NCBI RefSeq assembly: GCF_011193355.1
Contig: NZ_CP049780.1
Coordinates: forward strand, 857,280 to 921,279
Reading direction: 5' to 3'
Length of the DNA: 64,000 nt
Source: Streptomyces sp. JB150
GTDB taxonomy: Bacteria > Actinomycetota > Actinomycetes > Streptomycetales > Streptomycetaceae
Shown here: in pieces, positions 17,278-25,298 of the stretch
How positions within the stretch are numbered: position 1 is the first letter of the stretch
Layout: each line of letters begins with the position of its first letter
Translations under genes and position numbers: made by a program
Notes under the pieces: generated by a model
Told to the model about the DNA's origin: nothing
Databases searched by the model: none
Seen by the model: the letters and a program-made list of their open reading frames with translations, nothing else

Positions 17278-18185
17278 GGCTGCCCTCCCTCCAGCAGTCG
17301 GGCGGCTTGTTCGACGCGTGCGGGCAGCGGTCTGCGGTGGCCGAGGGCGGCGGGCAGCCGGGCGAGCGTGCCGCGCAGTGCGGCGCCCGCCGCGGGTTCG
17401 CCCCGGACGGCCTCGGCGGCGAGGCGGGCGGTGGCGCGCAGGGCGACCGGGGCGGGGCGCCGCAGCCAGGCGGTGAGCACCGCGTTGCGGCGCTGGGCGG
17501 CGGAGCGGCCGGGCCGTTCGGCGGGCTCGGGGTGGTGCAGGGCGGTCACCGAGGGCACGTAGCACACGCCCCAGCCGCGGGCGGCGAGGTCGTAGGCGAG
17601 CAGGGTCTCCTCGCCGCCGAAGAACAGCACGGGGTGGTAGCCGCCCGCGTCGAGGAAGGCCCGCCGGCGCACCACGGACGCGCAGGCGAGGAAGCCGAGC
17701 ACGGGGGTGCCGGGGAGACCGGGGTCGCGGGGCAGCGGGGAGGTGGCGAGGACGGCGTTGAGCGGGTCCTCGGCGGCGCCGGGGCCGACGAGGGTGCGCG
17801 CGGCGAGCAGTCCGAGGCGCGGGTGGGCGTCGAGGACGTCGGCGGCGGTGGTGAGCGCGCCGGGCGCCCACCAGGAGTCGTCGTCGCTGAACGCGACGTA
17901 GGGGGTGGTGGCGTGCCGTACGGCGAGGTTGCGGCCGAGGGCGCCGGTGTTGCGGCCGGGGGTGAGGACGCGGGCGCCGACGGGGTGGTCGCGGACGGCG
18001 GCGGCGGTGGCGTCGGCGGAGTCGTTGTCGACGACGATGACGGGGGGCCGCTCGGGCAGTTCGGCCAGCCGGTCCAGGGTGCGCAGGACGCTCGCGCGGC
18101 GGTTGCGGGTGATCATGGCGACGGTGATCCGGCCGGCCGCGGGCGGGCGGGAGCGGGCGGCGTGGGGCAGGGCCTGCGGGTGCAC
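17274..18185 (-). CDS. family 2 glycosyltransferase
   Basis: This 303-aa GT2 enzyme is paralogous to the following gene. It has VAMITRNRRASVLRTL at the N-terminus, DNDSADATAAA, the GRNTGALGRNLAVRH segment, the metal-binding FSDDDSWWAPG motif and GGEETLLAYDL. The GTG at 18185 lies 3 nt after the stop of the upstream GT9-like gene, so the four genes from 20089 down form one operon. The pair of similar GT2 enzymes suggests two consecutive or alternative transfers to related acceptors; this is inference. Confidence 0.86.
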   Translation of the reverse strand: MHPQALPHAARSRPPAAGRITVAMITRNRRASVLRTLDRLAELPERPPVIVVDNDSADATAAAVRDHPVGARVLTPGRNTGALGRNLAVRHATTPYVAFSDDDSWWAPGALTTAADVLDAHPRLGLLAARTLVGPGAAEDPLNAVLATSPLPRDPGLPGTPVLGFLACASVVRRRAFLDAGGYHPVLFFGGEETLLAYDLAARGWGVCYVPSVTALHHPEPAERPGRSAAQRRNAVLTAWLRRPAPVALRATARLAAEAVRGEPAAGAALRGTLARLPAALGHRRPLPARVEQAARLLEGGQP

Positions 18186-18188
18186 GCC

Positions 18189-19064
18189 TCATGTCCTTTC
18201 GTCGAGCAGCCGGTGCACGGCGCCGGCCACGTCCCGGGCGGTGCACGCGTCCGGGGCGAGCAGCACGCTGGGCACGCCGTCGGGGCGGCGCGGCGCGCCG
18301 GGCGGGACGAGCGAGACGACCGGGGTGCCGGTGGCGGCGGCGAGATGGGCGGGTCCGGGCACGCCGGTGACGACGGCGTCGGCGGCGCGCAGCACCCCGG
18401 CGAACCGCCGGGGGTCGGTACGGCCGCCGAGGTCCACGGCGATGTCCGCGCTGACGTGCCGGGTCAGCGCGGTCTCCTCCGGTCCGCCGGTGACGACGAC
18501 GCGGTGCCCGGCGTCGGCCAGCGCGCTGACCGCGGCCGCGCAGTGGTCGGGGTCCCAGGCGTGGCCGGGCGGCCCGGCGCCGGGGTGGACGACGACGTAG
18601 GGGCCGGCGCCGGTGAGCTGGGCGGTGTCGGGCGGGGGTACGACCCGCAGCCGTCCGTCGTCCCCGGCGCGCGGGCGGAAGCCGAGCGCGGCGGCGGTGC
18701 CGAGGACCGCGCGGGGGCGGGTGTCGCCGCAGGCGGCGACCCGGTGCACGCGCGCCCGGAGCAGCAGTTGCTCGGCGGGGCCGGGGCTGTGTCCGCCGGG
18801 GGCGAGGACGAGTGCCACGTCGTAGGCCTCGTCCCGCAGCCGCCGCACCAGCGGGTCGTCGTCCGTCCGCCCGTCCTCGGGGGTTCGCGGCGGCGGTTCC
18901 CATACGACGACGTCGTCGACGTGGGGCAGCAGCCGGGCGGCGGGTTCACCGTCGGGTCCGCACAGCACCGTGACGGGGTGCGCGCGGGTGGCGACCGCGC
19001 GGACGGCGGGCCCGGCGAGAAGTGCGCCGGTGAATCCGTCGAGGGGGACGACCAGGGCCTTCAC
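18189..19064 (-). CDS. GT9-like protein with degenerate catalytic motifs
   Basis: This 291-aa protein aligns by eye with the GT9 at 7217-8350: both share LLAGPAVRAVA near the N-terminus, GHRVVVTGG, and GPAHLAAATGTPVVSL. However the GD(V)L segment is LDGFTGALL here (LDSAGDVLL in the paralogue), so the catalytic Asp is missing. The TGNTGPAHLA motif reads TGVPGPAHLA. It is also shorter by about 85 residues. It may be an inactive, regulatory or altered-specificity transferase. GTG overlaps the upstream epimerase-like stop by 4 nt; that protein is degenerate too. Confidence 0.8.
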   Translation of the reverse strand: MKALVVPLDGFTGALLAGPAVRAVATRAHPVTVLCGPDGEPAARLLPHVDDVVVWEPPPRTPEDGRTDDDPLVRRLRDEAYDVALVLAPGGHSPGPAEQLLLRARVHRVAACGDTRPRAVLGTAAALGFRPRAGDDGRLRVVPPPDTAQLTGAGPYVVVHPGAGPPGHAWDPDHCAAAVSALADAGHRVVVTGGPEETALTRHVSADIAVDLGGRTDPRRFAGVLRAADAVVTGVPGPAHLAAATGTPVVSLVPPGAPRRPDGVPSVLLAPDACTARDVAGAVHRLLDERT

Positions 19065-20089
19065 CGCTCGACCACCTCCGGCTCGCAGGCACCCGGCGCG
19101 CCGTGCTCGGCGACGTGGGCGATGGTCCGCTTGAAGCCCTCCTCCCAGGGCACCGCGGGTGCCCATCCGTACAGCTCGCGGGCGAAGGTGGTGTCGGGCC
19201 TGCGCCGGGCGGGGCCGTGCGCGCGGCCGGGCCGATACTCCAGGCGGGAGGGGGATCCGGTCAGGTGGATCACCCGGCGGGCGATCTCCTCGACGGTGAC
19301 CTCGTCGTCGCCGCCGATGTTCACGGGCCGAACGGCGCGGCTGGCGGCGACCCGGAGCACGCCCTCGACGACGTCGTCCACGTAGGCGAGCGACCGGGTC
19401 TGGCTGCCGTCGCCGTCGACGGTGAGCGGGGCTCCGGTGAGCGCCTGCCGGATGAAGGTGGGCAGTGCCTGGCGGCCGTCCGCCCGCATCCGGGGGCCAT
19501 AGGTGTCGAACAGGCGGACGATCCCGGCGTCGGTGCCGCGGACGGTGGCGCAGGCGGTGGTCAGCGCCTCGGCGAACCGCTTGCCCTCGTCGTGGGCGCT
19601 GCGCGGCCCGACGGGGTCGACCTGCCCCCAGCAGTCCTCGCGCTGCGGGTGTGCCGCCGGGTCGCCGTAGACGTGGCAGGCGGAGGCCAGCAGGAAGCGG
19701 GCGCCGTCGCGCTCGGCGACGGCGAGGGCGTTGCGGGTGCCGGGGCCGGCGGCGTCCAGCGCGGCCAGCCGGCAGCCGAGGCAGTCGGCGGGCGAGGCGG
19801 GGCCGGCGAAGTGCAGGACGAGGTCGTAGGGGCCGGTGAGCGCGTCCGGGCAGCCGGGGGCGCTCACGTCCCGCTGCAGGAACCGGAAGCCGGGGCGCGC
19901 GGTCAGCGGGCGGATGTTGTCGAGGGAGCCGGACGACAGGTCGTCCAGGCAGTCGACCTCCGCTCCCGCGTCGATCAGACGTTCGCACAGGTGGGAGCCC
20001 AGGAACCCGGCGCCGCCGGTGACCAGGGCCCGCTTCCAGGCGGGCCGGGACATCGGCAGCGGTATCGCGGAGAACGCCATCGGCGTCAT
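19061..20089 (-). CDS. NAD-dependent epimerase-like protein with altered active site
   Basis: This 342-aa extended SDR is a close paralogue of the UXS-like protein at 2542-3516 and keeps the NAD motif VTGGAGFLGSHLCERL. The catalytic positions differ: STSEVYGDP becomes SACHVYGDP, and VYDEAKRFAEAL becomes AHDEGKRFAEAL. Thus the YxxxK Tyr is His and the Ser/Thr-Glu pair is lost. NTYGPRM is DTYGPRM. The frame is intact with normal codon use, so it is not a simple pseudogene. The ATG at 20089 has GGAAGGAGG placed 8 nt upstream. It is first gene of the minus-strand transferase operon. Function uncertain: binding protein, subunit, or changed chemistry. Confidence 0.85.
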   Translation of the reverse strand: MTPMAFSAIPLPMSRPAWKRALVTGGAGFLGSHLCERLIDAGAEVDCLDDLSSGSLDNIRPLTARPGFRFLQRDVSAPGCPDALTGPYDLVLHFAGPASPADCLGCRLAALDAAGPGTRNALAVAERDGARFLLASACHVYGDPAAHPQREDCWGQVDPVGPRSAHDEGKRFAEALTTACATVRGTDAGIVRLFDTYGPRMRADGRQALPTFIRQALTGAPLTVDGDGSQTRSLAYVDDVVEGVLRVAASRAVRPVNIGGDDEVTVEEIARRVIHLTGSPSRLEYRPGRAHGPARRRPDTTFARELYGWAPAVPWEEGFKRTIAHVAEHGAPGACEPEVVER

Positions 20090-20370
20090 GTACACGGCCT
20101 CCTTCCGCCGATGCGGGGCCTTCCCCGTCGTCAGGGGGACGGCGAGCGGCGCCCGAGTGCCCCGGGGGGCGGTTTTCATACTCCGACGTCCGGTGCCGCT
20201 GTGCCACACGAGGCGCAGGTGACGGAGGGGACCGCGGGCGTCACCCGTCCGGCGGTCCGGTTCCCCCGTTCGTGCGCCATCCGTCGCCATCCGGCCACCC
20301 GGCCGGACGTCGCCGTCTGGTGCACCTCCCCTGACTCCTGGGACAGTTGACGCGACCTCAGGGGGGATGT

Positions 20371-21630
20371 GTGACCACTCAGGTGACGACACGTCAGACG
20401 CGTCAGGCGCGGCTCCCCGCGCGCAGAACGGTCCTGGCACTCCTCACGGCACTGGGCTCGCTGGCCGGCGCGGCCCTGGCCGGGGCGGCTCCGGCCGGCG
20501 CCGCCGCGGCGGCCGTCGACATCGCCCCCGGCGTGGTCTACGAGGCGCTCGACTTCCAGGCGGCCAGGGGCCCGGTCCGCGCGCACGTGCTGACCGTCGA
20601 CCTGCGCCGCCCCGGGGTGCGCCTGGACCTGCTGTATCCGGGAGCGGTGGCCGCGCGGTCGACGGTGTCGCGGCTCGCCGACGGGCAGGGCGCCGTCGCG
20701 GGCGTCAACGGGGACTTCTTCAACATCACCGAGACCCAGCACCCGGGCGTCGAGGCGACCGGCGCGAGCGTCGGACCGGCCGTCGCGAGCGGCCGGACGC
20801 TCAAGGGCGCGGTGCCGGACGGGCAGCGCTTCGGTCCCGCCCTGCCGCCCGGCACCTCCACCCGGGACGTGTTCGGCGTGGGCGTGGACCGCCGGGCCCG
20901 CCTGGACAGCCTGGCCCTGGCCGGCTCGGTCACCACCGCGGCCGGGCGCGTGCCGCTCGGCGGCCTCAACCAGTACGCCCTCCCGGTCGGCTCCGTCGGC
21001 GCCTTCACCGCGAACTGGGGCAACGCCTCCCGGGTGCGCGCCACCTGCGGCACGGACACCGAGCGCGCCGCGCCGTGCAGCGCCGACACCCACGAGGTGA
21101 CGATCCGCCAGGGGCGGGTGGTGGCGACCGACCCGAGGCCGGGCGGCGGCCCCATCGCCCCCGGCACCACCGTGCTCGTCGGACGCGAGGCGGGGGCCCA
21201 GTGGCTGCGCGAGCTCGCCGTCGGCGACGCCGTGCGGGTGCACCACCGCCTGGTGGCGTCCCGGTCGCGGATCCCGTACCGCTTCGCCGTCGGCGGCTAT
21301 CCGGTGCTCTCGGACGGGGAGCTGCTGCCGGGCCTCGACGACCGGACCGCGGCCGTGCGCTCCGCGGTGGGCCTCGCGAGCGGCGGCCGGCGCGTCCTGC
21401 TGCTCGCCCTCGACGGCTCCCCCGAGTACCGCGCCGGTCTCACGATCGCCGAACTCGCCGACGTGCTGCGCCGCCTGGGCGCGGACGACGCCTTCAGCCT
21501 CGACGGCGGCGGCTCCTCCACCCTGGTCGCCCGCGACCCGGGCGCCGGCACCGTCACGGTCCGCAACCATCCGGCGGGCGGCGCGGAACGGCCGGTGCCG
21601 AACGGGATCGGGGTGTTCTCGAAGCCGTGA
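20371..21630 (+). CDS. secreted phosphodiester glycosidase family protein
   Basis: This 419-aa protein of the NAGPA/DUF2233 family has homologues that cleave N-acetylglucosamine-1-phosphodiesters. An N-terminal signal with PARRTVLALL and a long alanine-rich hydrophobic stretch ending near residue 50 predicts export, possibly by Tat. Family marks are AGVNGDFFNITET, the YRFAVGGYPVLSDGEL strand and FSLDGGGSSTLVARD near the C-terminus. GTG at 20371 follows a GGGGGG purine run and is preferred to the TTG at 20347. It lies divergent from the degenerate epimerase operon. A role in trimming wall glycan phosphodiesters is possible but inferred. Confidence 0.85.
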   Translation: MTTQVTTRQTRQARLPARRTVLALLTALGSLAGAALAGAAPAGAAAAAVDIAPGVVYEALDFQAARGPVRAHVLTVDLRRPGVRLDLLYPGAVAARSTVSRLADGQGAVAGVNGDFFNITETQHPGVEATGASVGPAVASGRTLKGAVPDGQRFGPALPPGTSTRDVFGVGVDRRARLDSLALAGSVTTAAGRVPLGGLNQYALPVGSVGAFTANWGNASRVRATCGTDTERAAPCSADTHEVTIRQGRVVATDPRPGGGPIAPGTTVLVGREAGAQWLRELAVGDAVRVHHRLVASRSRIPYRFAVGGYPVLSDGELLPGLDDRTAAVRSAVGLASGGRRVLLLALDGSPEYRAGLTIAELADVLRRLGADDAFSLDGGGSSTLVARDPGAGTVTVRNHPAGGAERPVPNGIGVFSKP

Positions 21631-21651
21631 CCCGCCTGTTCCCGCTCGTCC

Positions 21652-21846
21652 TTACGGCCGGAAGCTGCTGACGATGTCGGCGGTCGCCGTCAGGCCGCTG
21701 TGGATCGTGGGGGCCACGCTCGTGCTCGCCAGGTAGAAGCCGAGCAGCAGGCAGACCAGCGCATGGGAGATCTTCAGTCCTCCGTTGCGCAGGAAGATCA
21801 CCGCCAGGATCAGGAGCAGCAGCACCACAGAGATGGACACGGCCAT
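21652..21846 (-). CDS. small two-helix membrane protein
   Basis: This 64-aa protein has a first hydrophobic helix (about residues 4-22, SVVLLLLILAVIFL) and a second (about 33-50, ALVCLLLGFYLASTS), followed by a short polar tail. The ATG at 21846 sits 6 nt after GGAGGAGG, so it is chosen over the ATG at 21873. Similar small hydrophobic proteins are common in Streptomyces but I cannot name a function. It is convergent with the glycosidase gene (21-nt gap). Confidence 0.7.
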   Translation of the reverse strand: MAVSISVVLLLLILAVIFLRNGGLKISHALVCLLLGFYLASTSVAPTIHSGLTATADIVSSFRP

Positions 21847-21959
21847 CGTCAACCTCCTCCGCCACGCCGTCACGCGTCCGGTTCACGGCGTTCGGCCGCA
21901 AGTGTGGCGTAGCGGAGGGTTCGTCCGGGCGGCTGGGCTGTCCTCCGAACGTGTGGTGT

Positions 21960-22844
21960 CTACGTCGGCCGATGGGCGTCGAGGAAGGCTTCGAGGCCCG
22001 CGAGGTCGTCGGTGTTGAGGTGGTCGACGCCGGCGGCGAGGAGTTCCGTCCACACCGCCTGCCGTTCGGGGCCGGGCCGGTCGGGGGTGGCCCAGAAGCG
22101 GACCCGCTGCCCGTGCTCGTGCGCGGCGCCCACGATGGCGTGCAGTTTCGCGCGTTCCGCCGCGGGGAAGGCGCCGGTGCCCTGCCAGGTGAAGTGCCGG
22201 GTCCAGTTGTCGCTGACGAGCGGCGCGAAGGAGGCGGGCGCGGGGCCGCCGAGGTCGGTGAGGCGGCCGTCGTAGAAGGCGCGGCGGACGGTCTGGGCCT
22301 CCATGGGCGCGCGGGCCGCCCGGTCGCCGGAGATCACGGCGGTGACCGGGCCGGGGAGCACCCGGCCATGGGCGTAGGTGGTGAACAGATGGCGGTAGCG
22401 GCGCAGGTGCCGGTCGAGCTCCGCGTACGTCGACGCGCCCTCGGTCTTGAGGTCGATCAGCAGCTGGAGGGAGCCGCGGTGGCCGCGGTACACCGAGCCG
22501 CGGTGGGCGCGCACGCGCGCGGCGAGGGGGTCCAAGTAGAGGGCTTCGAGGGTGCGGTCAGGGTCGAGGTCCTCCGGGTCGTGGGCGACGAGGAGCCGGT
22601 CGCCGACGAGGAAGATGTCGGCCTCGACGCTGCCGAAGCGGTGGTCGAGGGCGTCGAGGAGGGGGCGGGGGTGCTCGTAGTCGTTGTGGGCGTGGGCGCG
22701 CCTCAGCGGGCGGGGCCGGTGGTGCCGCTGCGTGGCGAGCGCGCCGCTCGTGGGCAGGGCGACGGTGCCCGCGAGGGCGGCGCCGAGGGTGGTGAGGGCT
22801 CTGCGGCGGGTGGTGAGGGCTCTGCGGCGGGTGGTGAGGGCCAT
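21960..22844 (-). CDS. Tat-exported PI-PLC/GDPD-like phosphodiesterase
   Basis: This 294-aa protein is of the glycerophosphodiester/phosphoinositide phosphodiesterase-like superfamily. After the signal, RAHAHNDYEHP supplies the catalytic His-Asn-Asp, VEADIFLVGD the acidic metal ligands and LLVAHDPE the second His; WATPD and LNTDD occur near the end. The signal region reads MALTTRRRALTTRRRALTT before an alanine-rich stretch. The twin-arginine segment is therefore duplicated by a tandem 21-bp DNA repeat. The ATG at 22844 follows GGGAGG by 6 nt. Substrate undetermined. Confidence 0.82.
   Translation of the reverse strand: MALTTRRRALTTRRRALTTLGAALAGTVALPTSGALATQRHHRPRPLRRAHAHNDYEHPRPLLDALDHRFGSVEADIFLVGDRLLVAHDPEDLDPDRTLEALYLDPLAARVRAHRGSVYRGHRGSLQLLIDLKTEGASTYAELDRHLRRYRHLFTTYAHGRVLPGPVTAVISGDRAARAPMEAQTVRRAFYDGRLTDLGGPAPASFAPLVSDNWTRHFTWQGTGAFPAAERAKLHAIVGAAHEHGQRVRFWATPDRPGPERQAVWTELLAAGVDHLNTDDLAGLEAFLDAHRPT
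22788..22842. repeat. tandem 21-bp repeat in a signal peptide
   Basis: The block GGTGGTGAGGGCTCTGCGGC with its final G recurs in tandem (about 2.6 copies, 21-bp period). On the minus strand it encodes TTRRRAL twice plus a partial unit, duplicating the twin-arginine part of the phosphodiesterase signal peptide. Confidence 0.8.
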
Positions 22845-22969
22845 GCGCTGCCTCCCTGGGGTGCGGGTCGGGACGCAGCGAGTATGCGATCGCGGGGGCC
22901 TCAAGGGGACGGTGCGCGCGGTGAGTTGGCCGGAGTGCCGTCAGCTGTTCACATCGGCGCGGGAGCGGC

Positions 22970-23007
22970 ACGGGAAAGCCCGCCCCTGGTCGGGCGGGCT
23001 TTCCCGT
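22970..23007 (-). terminator. terminator of the acyl-CoA dehydrogenase operon
   Basis: Perfect 16-bp stem (22970-22985 with 22992-23007) and a 6-nt loop, built on ACGGGAAAGCCCGCCC. It begins 30 nt beyond the minus-strand acyl-CoA dehydrogenase stop, the expected position for an intrinsic terminator. Confidence 0.85.
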
Positions 23008-23037
23008 GAGGGCCCGTCAGGGTGGGCCGGCGGTGTG

Positions 23038-24120
23038 TCAGGGGGCCTGGAGGTCCACCAGTTCGGCCAGGGCCGCGCGGTGGGCGCCCGCGGTGCCGTA
23101 GGCGATCGAGTCGGCCTTGGCCCGCTTCAGGTACAGGTGGACGGGGTGCTCCCAGGTCATGCCGATGCCGCCGTGCAGTTGCAGGGCCTCCTCGGCGGCG
23201 CGGACGGCGACCGGCGCGGCGTAGGCCTGGGCGACGGCGACCGCGACGTCGGTGTCCTGACCGGTGGCGAGGGCGTCCGCGGCGGCCCGGGCGGCGGCGC
23301 GCAGGCTGACGACCTCCAGCCACAGCTGGGCGAGCCGGTGCTTGAGCGCCTGGAAGCCGCCGACGGGCCGGTTGAACTGCTTGCGGTCCTTCAGGTAGCG
23401 GACCGTCTCGGTCAGCGTCCAGTCGGCGAGGCCCAGTTGCTCGGAGGCGAGCAGTCCGGCGGCGGTGCGCAGGGCGCGCCCGACGGCGGGTGCGGCGGTG
23501 CCGATGCGGCGGGCCGGGGCGCCGTCGAGGGTGACCGTCGCCAGCGGCCGGGTGAGGTCCAGCGACGTCTGCGGGGTGACGGTGGCGGCGGCGGCGTCGA
23601 CCGCGTACAGCGCGCCGTCGTCGCCGGGCACGAGCAGGACGTCCGCGACGGCGGCGTCCGCGATGCCGGTCAGCTCCCCGCGCAGGGTCCCGTCCTCGAC
23701 GCGTACGGTCCGCACCGCGCCGCCCGCGGCGACGTCGAGCGCGACCGCGAGGGCGCCGACGCGCCGGCCGGACGCCAGCTCCGCGACCAGGTCGTCGGCG
23801 TCGTCGCAGGCCAGCAGCGCCTCGGTGGCGACGACCGCGCTGGTCAGGTAGGGCACCGGGGCGACGGCGCGCCCCAGCTCCTCCAGGACGACGGCCGCTT
23901 CGCGGTGGGTGGCGCCCTGGCCGCCGCGCTCCTCGGGCACCAGCAGTCCGGCCAGGCCCATGCCGTCGGTGAGCGCCTTCCACAGCCTCAGGTCGTGCGG
24001 GGCGTCCGACTCGGCGCGCACGAGGACGGCGGCCGGGTCGCAGTGGTCGGCGAGCAGGTCCCGGACGGCGGCGCGCAGCGCCTCTTCCTCCTCCGAGTAC
24101 AGCAGGTCGGGGTCGGTCAT
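23038..24120 (-). CDS. acyl-CoA dehydrogenase family protein
   Basis: This 360-aa flavoprotein oxidises an acyl-CoA. The N-terminal helical domain includes YSEEEEALRAAVRDLL, the middle strand domain is weakly conserved, and the C-terminal domain has RKQFNRPVGGFQALKH and LQLHGGIGMTWEHPVHLYLKR. It is the shorter partner of the upstream dehydrogenase, with the ATG overlapping its stop by 4 nt. Such coupled pairs often form heteromeric FadE-type enzymes acting on branched, isoprenoid or steroid-like acyl-CoAs; that specificity is inference. Downstream lies a strong terminator. Confidence 0.88.
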   Translation of the reverse strand: MTDPDLLYSEEEEALRAAVRDLLADHCDPAAVLVRAESDAPHDLRLWKALTDGMGLAGLLVPEERGGQGATHREAAVVLEELGRAVAPVPYLTSAVVATEALLACDDADDLVAELASGRRVGALAVALDVAAGGAVRTVRVEDGTLRGELTGIADAAVADVLLVPGDDGALYAVDAAAATVTPQTSLDLTRPLATVTLDGAPARRIGTAAPAVGRALRTAAGLLASEQLGLADWTLTETVRYLKDRKQFNRPVGGFQALKHRLAQLWLEVVSLRAAARAAADALATGQDTDVAVAVAQAYAAPVAVRAAEEALQLHGGIGMTWEHPVHLYLKRAKADSIAYGTAGAHRAALAELVDLQAP

Positions 24121-25298
24121 CGGGCGAGGTCCTTCCAGGCGACGTCCTTGTCGGTGCGCGGTTCGGCGGGCAGGCCGAGGACGCGCTCGGCGACGATGTT
24201 CAGCAGGACCTCGCTGGTCCCGCCCTCGATGCTGTTGCCCTTGGAGCGCAGATAGCGGTACCCGGCCTCGCGGCCGGTGAAGTCCACGTGCTCGGGGCGG
24301 CGCATGGTCCAGTCGTCGTAACCCAGGCCCTCCTCGCCGAGGAGTTCGACCTCCAGGCCGCTGATGGCCTGGTTGAGGCGGGCGAAGCCCAGCTTCATGC
24401 CGGCGCCCTCGGGGCCGGGCTGGCCGGCGACGAGCTGCTGGCGCAGGCGTTCGCCGGCCAGCCGGGCGACCTCGGCCTCCACCCAGAGGGTGAGCAGCCG
24501 CTGGTGCAGGTCGTGAGTACGCCGCTCGGGGCGCTCGCGCCAGGTCTTCGCGACCGGACCGATCATGCCGCCCTCGCGCGGGAGGCGCATACCGCCGATG
24601 GCGACGCGTTCGTTGTTGAGGGTGGTCTGCGCGACCCGCCAGCCGTCGCCGGCCTCACCGAGGCGGTGGGCGTCGGGGATGCGCACGTCGGTGAGGAACA
24701 CCTCGTTGAACTCGGCCTCGCCGGTGATCTGCCGCAGCGGGCGGACCTCGACGCCGGGGTCGGTCATGTCGCACAGGAAGTAGGTGATGCCCCGGTGCTT
24801 GGGCACGTCCGGGTCGGTACGGGCGATGAGGATGGCCCAGCGCGCGAGGTGGGCGCTGGAGGTCCACACCTTCTGGCCGTTGACGACCCAGTGGTCGCCC
24901 TCACGGACGGCGCGGGTGCCGAGCGCGGCGAGGTCGGAGCCGGCGCCGGGCTCGCTGAACAGCTGGCACCACACCTCCTCGCCGGTCCACAGCGGCTTCA
25001 GGAAGCGCTTCTTCTGCTCCTCGGTGCCGTACTGGAGGATCGTCGGGGCGGCCATGCCGAGGCCGATGCCGATGCGGCGCGGGTCGTTGTCGGGGGCGCC
25101 CGCGGCCTCGAGTTCGGCGTCGACGACGGCCTGGAGGGAGCGCGGGGCGCCCAGTCCGCCGAGGCCTTCGGGGAAGTGCACCCAGGCGAGCCCCGCGTCG
25201 AAGCGGGCCCGCAGGAAGTCCAGCCGGCCGGTTGTGGCGGGCGGGTGCGCGGCCAGGAACTCCCGGGTGCGGCGGCGCAGTTCGGCGGCGTCGGTCAT
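24117..25298 (-). CDS. acyl-CoA dehydrogenase family protein
   Basis: This 393-aa dehydrogenase is the second gene of a three-gene operon. Visible features are WVHFPEGLGGLGAP, QLFSEPGAGSDLAALGTRA in the flavin-contact region (shown here as FSEPGAGSDLA), WVVNGQKVWTSSAH and the C-terminal SKGNSIEGGTSEVLLNI. The protein has full family length. ATG overlaps the quinone oxidoreductase stop by 4 nt, and the stop overlaps the next gene's ATG. It probably pairs with the 23038-24120 product. Substrate not deducible. Confidence 0.9.
   Translation of the reverse strand: MTDAAELRRRTREFLAAHPPATTGRLDFLRARFDAGLAWVHFPEGLGGLGAPRSLQAVVDAELEAAGAPDNDPRRIGIGLGMAAPTILQYGTEEQKKRFLKPLWTGEEVWCQLFSEPGAGSDLAALGTRAVREGDHWVVNGQKVWTSSAHLARWAILIARTDPDVPKHRGITYFLCDMTDPGVEVRPLRQITGEAEFNEVFLTDVRIPDAHRLGEAGDGWRVAQTTLNNERVAIGGMRLPREGGMIGPVAKTWRERPERRTHDLHQRLLTLWVEAEVARLAGERLRQQLVAGQPGPEGAGMKLGFARLNQAISGLEVELLGEEGLGYDDWTMRRPEHVDFTGREAGYRYLRSKGNSIEGGTSEVLLNIVAERVLGLPAEPRTDKDVAWKDLAR

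Noticed and set aside
20347..20370. TTGACG at 20348 as a -35 box, and TTG 20347 as start of the glycosidase
   Set aside because: It lies only about 20 nt from the GTG start, with no room for a -10 and leader. The GTG at 20371 has a purine-rich ribosome-binding site.
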